Positions 56,995 through 64,000 of a stretch of 64,000 nucleotides of DNA are shown here, piece by piece. This DNA comes from Gilliamella apicola. Its GTDB lineage: Bacteria; Pseudomonadota; Gammaproteobacteria; Enterobacterales; Orbaceae. Each line of letters starts with the position of its first letter. Within the stretch, counting starts at the first letter, position 1. The notes under the pieces were generated by a model, which did no database searches, was not told the DNA's origin, and was given only the letters and a program-made list of their open reading frames with translations. The position numbers and the translations under genes are program-made. The stretch is taken from contig NZ_QGLP01000010.1 in NCBI RefSeq assembly GCF_003202915.1, positions 170,924 through 234,923 of the forward strand, given 5' to 3'.

Positions 56995-58008
56995 TTATGA
57001 CTGTTGTTGCTTGTGTTCTTGTTGTTCCCATTTTTCATAAGCATTAACAATTCTAGCCACCACAGGATGACGCACCACATCTTCGCTCTTGAAAAAATTA
57101 AAACTAATATCATCAACCTCGCTTAACACTTCTATCGCGTGACGTAATCCCGATTTTTGATGACGCGGTAAATCAATTTGAGTAATATCGCCTGTGATCA
57201 CCGCTTTAGAGTTAAAACCAATGCGGGTCAAAAACATCTTCATTTGTTCTATAGTGGTATTTTGACTTTCATCAAGAATAATAAAAGCATCATTAAGAGT
57301 TCGTCCACGCATGTAGGCTAATGGAGCTACTTCAATAACACTTTTTTCAATCAGTTTTTCGACTTTTTCAAAACCAAGCATTTCAAATAATGCATCGTAA
57401 AGTGGACGTAAGTAAGGATCAACTTTTTGACTTAAATCACCGGGTAAAAAACCAAGTTTTTCACCGGCTTCTACAGCAGGGCGGGTTAACACAATTCGAC
57501 GAATTTGTTGTTTTTCCAGTGCATCAACTGCAGCAGCAACAGCTAAATACGTTTTACCCGTACCAGCAGGGCCTATACCAAACGCAATATCATAATCTAA
57601 TACATGGGCAATATATTGTGCTTGATTAGGCGTGCGTGGTTTTATCACGCCACGCTTAGTTTTTATCATCACTTGTTTATTGGCATACATATCAACATAA
57701 GAAGGTAAGTGCTCACTAGCTTTTTCTAGTGCACCTGATTCTTTGATCGCTAAATGTATCTGTTCCGGCTCAATATCAACAATCTTATCTTTTACTTTAG
57801 TTTGCTTATAGAGCGATTGTAATATTTCAGACGCCGCTTTTATACTGATTGCATCACCAGTTACAGCAAATAAGTTACCTCGATGATTTATTTCAATTCC
57901 TAAACGGCGTTCGAGTTGTTTTATATTGTCATCATAAGGACCACAAAGACTATTAAGCCGCTGATTATCAGCTGGTTCGAGCATTGTTTCATATGTCGTA
58001 ATATTCAA
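56995..58008 (-). CDS. ybeZ: YbeZ, PhoH-like ATPase
   Basis: The 337-residue protein has a KH-like N-terminal part and a PhoH P-loop domain with GPAGTGKTYLAVAAAVDAL and Walker B AFIILDESQN. It is linked to ribosome and RNA quality control and normally sits beside ybeY (endoribonuclease). Here it is followed directly by mrdA, 20 bp on, and ybeY is absent. Confidence 0.94.
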   Translation of the reverse strand: MNITTYETMLEPADNQRLNSLCGPYDDNIKQLERRLGIEINHRGNLFAVTGDAISIKAASEILQSLYKQTKVKDKIVDIEPEQIHLAIKESGALEKASEHLPSYVDMYANKQVMIKTKRGVIKPRTPNQAQYIAHVLDYDIAFGIGPAGTGKTYLAVAAAVDALEKQQIRRIVLTRPAVEAGEKLGFLPGDLSQKVDPYLRPLYDALFEMLGFEKVEKLIEKSVIEVAPLAYMRGRTLNDAFIILDESQNTTIEQMKMFLTRIGFNSKAVITGDITQIDLPRHQKSGLRHAIEVLSEVDDISFNFFKSEDVVRHPVVARIVNAYEKWEQQEHKQQQS

Positions 58009-58032
58009 AGATATGTCCTCAAATTGTTTATT

Positions 58033-58512
58033 TTAATTACCAATACGTCCTTCACATAAAGAGCATTTTTCAATACCTTTTAGGAAATCCATATTGCAAT
58101 TATGGCAAGTAACAATATTGCCACCAACTACATTATCCACCGCACTAGTTGCTTGGTCGTTATCTAATCCTTGGCTTTTTAATTTATTCACAACCATTGT
58201 AATCGGTGTGCCACCTTTTAACTCTTGTTCAATATAAGAGGCAACTTGTTGTTCAAATGTAGGTGGAATATACTCTAAAACCTTTTCATTATAATCAGAA
58301 TTACAATGTTGGCACTTAATATATCGACCTAAAGTTTCATAATCAAAAATAGGAATAAAAAATAAAGTAAAATATTTAGCTACCTTTATTTGCGTATACT
58401 GTTGCTGTTTTTGATCGCCGGTAATATTCTGCTGAGAACAACAGTTTGGGCAATTAAATTGTCCTGTATTTTCTGTGACTTCACGTCCTTTGGTACCAAA
58501 TATAATAAACAT
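58033..58512 (-). CDS. Zinc-ribbon protein of unknown function
   Basis: The 159-residue protein has four CxxC pairs, CPNC (21-24), CQHC (about 68-71), CHNC and CSLC near the C-terminus, enough for two zinc ribbons. A hydrophobic stretch FTLFFIPIFDYETLG lies between the first two pairs, and a helical section separates the ribbons. Similar small zinc-ribbon proteins are widespread but uncharacterised. It lies between miaB and ybeZ on the same strand (gaps of 64 and 24 bp), so it is probably co-transcribed. Confidence 0.85.
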   Translation of the reverse strand: MFIIFGTKGREVTENTGQFNCPNCCSQQNITGDQKQQQYTQIKVAKYFTLFFIPIFDYETLGRYIKCQHCNSDYNEKVLEYIPPTFEQQVASYIEQELKGGTPITMVVNKLKSQGLDNDQATSAVDNVVGGNIVTCHNCNMDFLKGIEKCSLCEGRIGN

Positions 58513-58576
58513 TTTCTTTTCCTTACTAATTTATTATCATCTTTTATTATTATTTTAATTACTCTACTTTTTATAA

Positions 58577-60004
58577 TTATGGTTGATAAATACCAACACC
58601 TAAATTATTTTCTTTACGAGTACGAGATATAACCGATATTGGTGATTCACTCACCCGTAGATCCATCTGATCTTCAGTTCTCACTACTTTACCACGTAAT
58701 GAGTTAGGATAAACATCGGTAATTTCAACATCAACAAATTTACCAATCATATCCGGATGGCCTTCAAAATTGACAATGCGATTATTTTCTGTTCGACCAG
58801 TTAACTCCATAAGATCCTTTTTAGAAGGGCCTTCAACTAAAATACGTTGTACCGTATTTAACATACGACGACTAAATTGCATTGCTTGTTGATTGATTCT
58901 TTCTTGAAGAATATAGAGACGTTGTTTTTTCTCTTCTTCAGAAACATTATCTTCCATTTCCGCAGCGGGCGTACCTGGGCGAGCAGAATAGACAAAGCTG
59001 TAACTTAGATCGAAATTAACATCAGCGATTAATTTCATGGTTTGTTCAAAATCTTCGTGAGTCTCACCAGGGAATCCAACAATAAAATCTGAACTAATTT
59101 GAATATCAGGACGAACTTTACGCAATTTGCGAATAATTGATTTATATTCAATTGCCGTATGAGTTCGTTTCATTAAATTTAAAACTCGGTCAGAACCACT
59201 TTGTACTGGTAAATGTAAAAAGTTAACCAGTTCTGGTGTATCACGATAGACATCAATAATGTCATCGGTAAATTCAATTGGATGGCTAGTTGTGAAGCGA
59301 ATACGGTCAATACCATCAATAGCAGCAACCAAACGTAACAGTTCAGCAAAAGAACAGATATCACCATCAAAGGTTGGACCGCGATAAGCATTGACATTTT
59401 GACCTAATAAATTAACTTCTCGCACCCCTTGTTCAGCAAGTTGAGCTATTTCATATATGACATCATCACAAGGTCGGCTCACCTCTTCCCCACGGGTGTA
59501 AGGAACTACACAATAAGTACAGTATTTATTACATCCTTCCATAATTGATACGAAAGCTGTAGGACCTTCACTACGCGGTTCCGGTAAACGGTCAAATTTT
59601 TCAATTTCAGGAAAACTAACATCAACCACATGATGACCATTACCATTACGAATTTGTTCAATCATCTCTGGTAAGCGGTGAAAAGTTTGTGGTCCAAAAA
59701 TAATATCGACAAAAGGCGCACGTTTACGAATATGTGCACCTTCTTGTGATGCCACACAACCACCAACACCAATAATAATATTAGGATTATGTTGTTTTAA
59801 ATTTTTCCAACGGCCTAATTGATGAAAGACTTTTTCTTGGGCTTTTTCTCGAATAGAACAAGTATTTAATAATAAAATATCGGCTTCTTCAGCATTATCA
59901 GTTAGAGTTAAACCATGGGTGGATTCAAGGAGATCTGCCATTTTGTTTGAATCATATTCGTTCATTTGGCAGCCCCAAGTTTTGATATGTAATTTTTTGC
60001 TCAT
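58577..60004 (-). CDS. miaB: MiaB, tRNA methylthiotransferase (ms2i6A37)
   Basis: The 475-residue radical-SAM enzyme adds the methylthio group to i6A37 in tRNAs. The N-terminal cluster domain has [14 protein letters not shown] and [10 protein letters not shown]. The radical-SAM cluster is in [16 protein letters not shown]. The C-terminal TRAM domain ends the protein. The ATG at 60004 is preferred to a TTG one codon earlier. Confidence 0.96.
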   Translation of the reverse strand: MSKKLHIKTWGCQMNEYDSNKMADLLESTHGLTLTDNAEEADILLLNTCSIREKAQEKVFHQLGRWKNLKQHNPNIIIGVGGCVASQEGAHIRKRAPFVDIIFGPQTFHRLPEMIEQIRNGNGHHVVDVSFPEIEKFDRLPEPRSEGPTAFVSIMEGCNKYCTYCVVPYTRGEEVSRPCDDVIYEIAQLAEQGVREVNLLGQNVNAYRGPTFDGDICSFAELLRLVAAIDGIDRIRFTTSHPIEFTDDIIDVYRDTPELVNFLHLPVQSGSDRVLNLMKRTHTAIEYKSIIRKLRKVRPDIQISSDFIVGFPGETHEDFEQTMKLIADVNFDLSYSFVYSARPGTPAAEMEDNVSEEEKKQRLYILQERINQQAMQFSRRMLNTVQRILVEGPSKKDLMELTGRTENNRIVNFEGHPDMIGKFVDVEITDVYPNSLRGKVVRTEDQMDLRVSESPISVISRTRKENNLGVGIYQP

Positions 60005-60267
60005 CAATAACTCAGCTATATTTAATTGTTAAAATGAAAACGGGTTTAAATCCGCGATTTTAGCGTGCTATATTGTAATCCTTTGTGATTGTAGGGTCTA
60101 TAATTAATATAAAAAACTACATTTGTTACCTCTTATACAAAAATAGCTGATTAGTAATTTATCTATCGATAAAACAATTGAATATGATAATGATTATTTT
60201 TAATATTGTTATATTATATGCTATTATCCTTATCCTATTAATATTACTAATATAAAAGTATTTAGGT

Positions 60268-61500
60268 ATGTCAAAAACATTTAGTCCAACAAAGCGTTTT
60301 TTGATTAAAGGCGTTATTGCGACTTGTTTGTTGTCGGTTACTCGAGTTGGTTTTGCTGCGAAAATGGCTCAAGTTATTGCTGTGCGTGTTTGGCCGTCAT
60401 CAACCTATACACGAATAACATTAGAGTCAAACATTAAACTTAACTATAAATGTGCACAATTATTCAATCCAGATCGAATGGTTATTGATATTGATAATCT
60501 CAACTTAAATCCAACATTAAAGGCTATTTCGACCAAAATATTAAATAATGATCCTTTTATTAAATCTATCCAAGCGACACAGTTAGCGCCAAGTACTGTT
60601 CGTATTATGGTCGAATTAAAACAAGACTTTTATCCAAATACATTTACATTGTCACCAATTGCTGAATTTAAACATCGATTAGTTGTTGATCTTTACCCAT
60701 CTAAATCAGCCTCTGCTGACGATGATCCTTTGCTTACCCTTTTAGAAGAGTATCAAAGAGGTGATCTAAATAAAAAACAGGCACAAATAAAATCACCAAC
60801 CAATAAGAAGAAAAATGCTCCTATTATTGTTATGCTTGATCCTGGTCATGGAGGAGAAGATCCAGGAGCTATTGGTTACAAAAAAACCCGAGAGAAAGAT
60901 ATTGTTTTACAAATTGCTCGGCGAACCTATAACTTGCTTAAAAAAGAAGCAAATATAAAAGTGTATATGACACGTAATGAAGATGTGTTTATTCCTTTAA
61001 AAGTTCGTGTAGCAAAAGCAAGATCTTTAAATGCCGATCTATTTGTATCTATTCATGCAGATGCTTTTACTAACCGTTCCGTTAGAGGGTCATCGGTATT
61101 TGCTCTATCAACCCGTGGAGCAAGTAGTTCTGCAGCAAGTTATTTAGCACAAACTCAAAATGATGCAGACCAAATAGGTGGTGTTAGCCGCAGTGGTGAT
61201 AAATATTTAGATAATACTATTTTAGATTTAGTCCAAAAGACCACTCTTTCCAATGGTGTATTATTAGGTAGTGCTATTTTAAATCGAATGAAAAAGGTAA
61301 ATAATTTACATAAACCGTCGATCGAAAAGGCCGGTTTTGCCGTATTAAAAGCCCCAGATATTCCATCGGTTTTAGTAGAAACAGCTTTTATTAGTAATAT
61401 AGCCGAAGAGCAAAAACTCAAAACCACTTCCTTCCAAAATCAAGTATCTAAAGCCATAGTTGAAGGTATTAAGGATTATTTGAAGAGACGTAAAAATTGA
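60268..61500 (+). CDS. amiC: AmiC, N-acetylmuramoyl-L-alanine amidase
   Basis: The 410-residue protein has a signal peptide, an AMIN domain (about 35-145, AVRVWPSSTYTRITLES) and an Amidase_3 domain (about 188-405) with the zinc ligands in DPGHGGEDPGA, the EKDIVLQIARR helix and SIHADAF. It splits daughter cell walls at division under NlpD-type activation. E. coli AmiC goes through Tat with an RR motif; here the signal reads PTKRFLIKG, so the twin arginine is Lys-Arg. It is divergent from miaB. Confidence 0.94.
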   Translation: MSKTFSPTKRFLIKGVIATCLLSVTRVGFAAKMAQVIAVRVWPSSTYTRITLESNIKLNYKCAQLFNPDRMVIDIDNLNLNPTLKAISTKILNNDPFIKSIQATQLAPSTVRIMVELKQDFYPNTFTLSPIAEFKHRLVVDLYPSKSASADDDPLLTLLEEYQRGDLNKKQAQIKSPTNKKKNAPIIVMLDPGHGGEDPGAIGYKKTREKDIVLQIARRTYNLLKKEANIKVYMTRNEDVFIPLKVRVAKARSLNADLFVSIHADAFTNRSVRGSSVFALSTRGASSSAASYLAQTQNDADQIGGVSRSGDKYLDNTILDLVQKTTLSNGVLLGSAILNRMKKVNNLHKPSIEKAGFAVLKAPDIPSVLVETAFISNIAEEQKLKTTSFQNQVSKAIVEGIKDYLKRRKN

Positions 61501-61524
61501 TCTAAAAATGATTAGATCAATTTT
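61493..61524. terminator. Bidirectional terminator between amiC and rsmG
   Basis: AAAATTGATCTA (61493-61504) and TAGATCAATTTT (61513-61524) form a perfect 12-bp stem with an 8-nt loop. The amiC stop codon lies within the stem. The A and T ends suit both directions. Confidence 0.75.
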
Positions 61525-61528
61525 CCAT

Positions 61529-62128
61529 TTACTCAATTATCATTAAACGTCGTTCAGCATCCAATTCCGGTACGGATAGTTTTATATTTTGTTTAAGCAT
61601 AAATCCTTCAGGGATCGCATCAAGATCACTGCTTTTTAATGCATAGAAAGATCCTTGCTGATTAGGAAGATGTTTACACCAAATTAGCATATCTTGCAAA
61701 GAAGCGAATGCTCGACTGATTACGCCATCAAATTTTTTTTGATTATATTCTTCAATACGGCTTTGAATTGGTTGAATATTCTTTAATTTTAATTCAAATT
61801 GAACTTGTTTTAAAAAACGGATCCTTTTACCTAAACTATCAACCAGATCAAATTGCTTATCTGGATTAATGATGGCTAAAGGGATCCCTGGTAATCCTGG
61901 CCCCGTTCCCACATCAATAAAAGTATTGCCAACTAAATAAGGCGATACCACTAAACTATCCATAATATGTTTAATTAGCATCTCACTAGGATCTCGTACC
62001 GCGGTTAGATTATAAGCCTTATTCCATTTATTAAGCATCTCAACATAATTGATCAACTGATCAATTTGCTCAGAAGTGATCAAAAGATCCGTTTGATCAA
62101 TAAGATTAATGAGTTTCTTTTTTAACAT
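61529..62128 (-). CDS. rsmG: RsmG (GidB), 16S rRNA m7G527 methyltransferase
   Basis: The 199-residue protein has the SAM-binding [17 protein letters not shown] (about 66-82), the helix LLKKKL at its start, and [13 protein letters not shown]. It methylates G527 of 16S rRNA; loss gives low-level streptomycin resistance in other species. Its start overlaps the mnmG end by 23 bp. Confidence 0.95.
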   Translation of the reverse strand: MLKKKLINLIDQTDLLITSEQIDQLINYVEMLNKWNKAYNLTAVRDPSEMLIKHIMDSLVVSPYLVGNTFIDVGTGPGLPGIPLAIINPDKQFDLVDSLGKRIRFLKQVQFELKLKNIQPIQSRIEEYNQKKFDGVISRAFASLQDMLIWCKHLPNQQGSFYALKSSDLDAIPEGFMLKQNIKLSVPELDAERRLMIIE

Positions 62129-63998
62129 AGTTTTTCTTTTTTAAATAAACTAATAACATTGAAATAGCTGCCGGTGTAATACCAGAAATACGAGAAGCTT
62201 GACCTATTGAAACCGGCTTATGTTGTTTTAATTTAGCAACGACTTCATTAGATAACCCTGATATTTCTGCATAATCAATATGCTCAGGAATAAGGGTTTC
62301 TTCATTACGTTTTTGTCTTTCAATTTCTTCAATCTGTAATTTTATATAACCGTCATATTTAACTTGAATTTCAACTTGTTCTGCAGCTTGATTGTCGGTT
62401 AAGCCAGGTGCAAAAAGAGACAAGGACTGTAGTGTTTTGTAGCTCATTTCAGGGCGTTTAAGTAACTCTTCACCATTGGCCTCTTTGGTGAGATTAGCAC
62501 TTAATACCGCATTGACTTCATCAATAGTTTCAATATGAGGATGAACCCAAATGTCACGAAGACGAGATCTTTCTTGTTCAATCGCTTCAAATTTTTCGTT
62601 AAAACGTTGCCAACGATAATCATCAACCATGCCTAGTTTTCGTCCTATTTCGGTTAAACGAATATCAGCATTATCCTCACGCAACATTAGACGATATTCA
62701 GCACGAGAAGTAAACATACGATAAGGTTCGTTAGTTCCTAACGTACAAAGATCATCAACTAATACACCTAAATAAGCTTGATCACGTGTTGGATACCATT
62801 GATCTTGATCATATACAAATCTTGCCGCGTTTAAACCAGCCAACATTCCTTGTGCAGCAGCTTCTTCATAACCGGTAGTACCGTTGATTTGACCGGCTAA
62901 AAATAAACCTTTGATCACTTTGCTTTCTAATGTAGGTTTAAGATCACGAGGATCAAAATAATCATACTCAATCGCATAACCTGGTCTTACTATATTGGCG
63001 TTTTCCAATCCTTTCATACTACGAACAAACGCTAATTGAGTATCAAAGGGTAAACTGGTCGAAATCCCATTGGGATAAATTTCATTGCTATCTAAACTTT
63101 CAGGTTCTAAATAAATCTGATGCGAATTACGATCTGCAAAACGCATTATTTTATCTTCGATTGAAGGACAATATCGTGGTCCAACACCTTCAATCACGCC
63201 GGTGTACATAGGGCTACGATCTAAGCTGTTGCGAATGATCTCGTGCGTAGTTTCATTAGTATTGGTTATATAACATGGGATCTGTTTAGGGTGCTGTTTA
63301 GCATCGCCTAAAAATGAAAACACAGGCACTGGATCATCACCATATTGAGTTCCTAATTTTGAAAAATCAATAGTTCTAGCATCAATACGTGGTGGTGTTC
63401 CTGTCTTTAAACGTCCCATTCTAAATGGATATTGATGTAAAGATTTAGAAAGACCGATCGACGCAGGATCGCCTGTTCTACCACCGCTATAATTGTCCAG
63501 ACCTATATGGATCTTACCATCTAAAAAAGTTCCTGTGGTTAATACTACCGATTTTGCTTTAAAAGAGACACCCATTTGAGTAACTACGCCGGTAATTCGA
63601 TCGTTTTCAATGATCACATCTTCAACAGATTGCTGAAATAACATCAAATTTTCTTGGTTTTCAAGCGTAGTTCTTATAACTTTGCGATATAGGGATCGAT
63701 CTGCTTGAGCACGGGTAGCTCTTACCGCAGGACCTTTACTGCTATTTAAGATCCTAAATTGGATCCCTGCAAGATCAATGGCATGTGCCATAAGTCCACC
63801 CATAGCATCAATTTCTTTGACTAGGTGTCCTTTACCAATCCCACCAATAGCTGGATTACATGACATTTGACCTAATGTATTAATGTTGTGGGTTAAAAGT
63901 AATGTTTTTCGTCCCATTCTTGCTGATGCCATAGCTGCTTCAGTTCCGGCATGGCCACCACCAACAACGATGACATCAAAAAGATCTGGATAAAACAT
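62106..63998 (-). CDS. mnmG: MnmG (GidA), tRNA uridine-34 carboxymethylaminomethyl synthase subunit
   Basis: The 630-residue FAD enzyme works with MnmE to modify the wobble uridine of several tRNAs. The FAD-binding [21 protein letters not shown] segment (split here: [10 protein letters not shown], then [11 protein letters not shown]) begins near residue 9. [20 protein letters not shown] and the [16 protein letters not shown] signature are present. The gene is complete, starting 2 bp from the window's right edge, so its ribosome site is not visible. Confidence 0.96.
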   Translation of the reverse strand: MFYPDLFDVIVVGGGHAGTEAAMASARMGRKTLLLTHNINTLGQMSCNPAIGGIGKGHLVKEIDAMGGLMAHAIDLAGIQFRILNSSKGPAVRATRAQADRSLYRKVIRTTLENQENLMLFQQSVEDVIIENDRITGVVTQMGVSFKAKSVVLTTGTFLDGKIHIGLDNYSGGRTGDPASIGLSKSLHQYPFRMGRLKTGTPPRIDARTIDFSKLGTQYGDDPVPVFSFLGDAKQHPKQIPCYITNTNETTHEIIRNSLDRSPMYTGVIEGVGPRYCPSIEDKIMRFADRNSHQIYLEPESLDSNEIYPNGISTSLPFDTQLAFVRSMKGLENANIVRPGYAIEYDYFDPRDLKPTLESKVIKGLFLAGQINGTTGYEEAAAQGMLAGLNAARFVYDQDQWYPTRDQAYLGVLVDDLCTLGTNEPYRMFTSRAEYRLMLREDNADIRLTEIGRKLGMVDDYRWQRFNEKFEAIEQERSRLRDIWVHPHIETIDEVNAVLSANLTKEANGEELLKRPEMSYKTLQSLSLFAPGLTDNQAAEQVEIQVKYDGYIKLQIEEIERQKRNEETLIPEHIDYAEISGLSNEVVAKLKQHKPVSIGQASRISGITPAAISMLLVYLKKKNYVKKETH

Positions 63999-64000
63999 AT

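Noticed and set aside
1..64000. CRISPR arrays, insertion sequences or prophage
   Set aside because: No regularly spaced direct repeats, transposase motifs or phage genes were recognised. The only repeats are in fliK, the flgJ pair and short hairpins.

Overview
The window is 64 kb of AT-rich chromosome from a gammaproteobacterium with enterobacterial-style gene families. The evidence is an FlhDC/FliA/FlgM flagellar hierarchy, treRBC, an E. coli-type rtcR-rtcB pair, and mrdA-mrdB-dacA and miaB-ybeZ blocks. The low G+C and the AT-rich gene content fit a host-associated lineage such as the Orbaceae of insect guts, but that placement is inference. No mobile element, CRISPR array, rRNA or canonical tRNA was recognised.

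Positions 1-7584 form an RNA-repair island. A sigma54 activator, RtcR, and a second truncated RtcB-family ligase lie on the minus strand. Divergently, a near-consensus sigma54 promoter drives a structured leader, rtcB, an unrecognised alpha-helical protein and two tandem COG3541-type nucleotidyltransferases. The leader contains an 80-nt RNA that folds on paper into a four-arm, tRNA-like cloverleaf. No rtcA or Ro60 (rsr) gene accompanies rtcB here. This is the most unusual part of the window.

Positions 7593-16321 hold metabolic modules. These are treR-treB-treC (trehalose uptake and hydrolysis, with a perfect TreR operator and a perfect CRP site), an HxlR-type regulator divergent from an NAD(P)-binding protein, and an allantoinase plus NCS1 permease operon. 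That operon has a sigma54 promoter and two NtrC-like sites 42 bp apart, pointing to nitrogen-limitation control of purine-breakdown use.

Positions 16363-52385 form one continuous flagellar island of 40 genes: flhAB, flgNMA, flgBCDEFGHI, two flgJ-type genes, flgLK, motBA, flhCD, fliA, fliC, fliDST, fliE, fliFGHIJK and fliLMNOPQR. Four FliA (sigma28) promoters can be read directly, upstream of flgM, flgK, fliC and fliD. There are no chemotaxis genes. The flgJ gene is tandemly duplicated with a division of domains, and FliK carries a repeat-built central ruler region.

Positions 52386-63998 are housekeeping: dacA, mrdB(rodA), mrdA(PBP2), ybeZ, a zinc-ribbon protein and miaB on the minus strand, amiC on the plus strand, and rsmG and mnmG on the minus strand. 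The mrdA gene appears to lack any ATG/GTG/TTG codon between its ribosome binding site and its conserved N-terminal coding region. YbeY, usually next to ybeZ, is absent from this spot.
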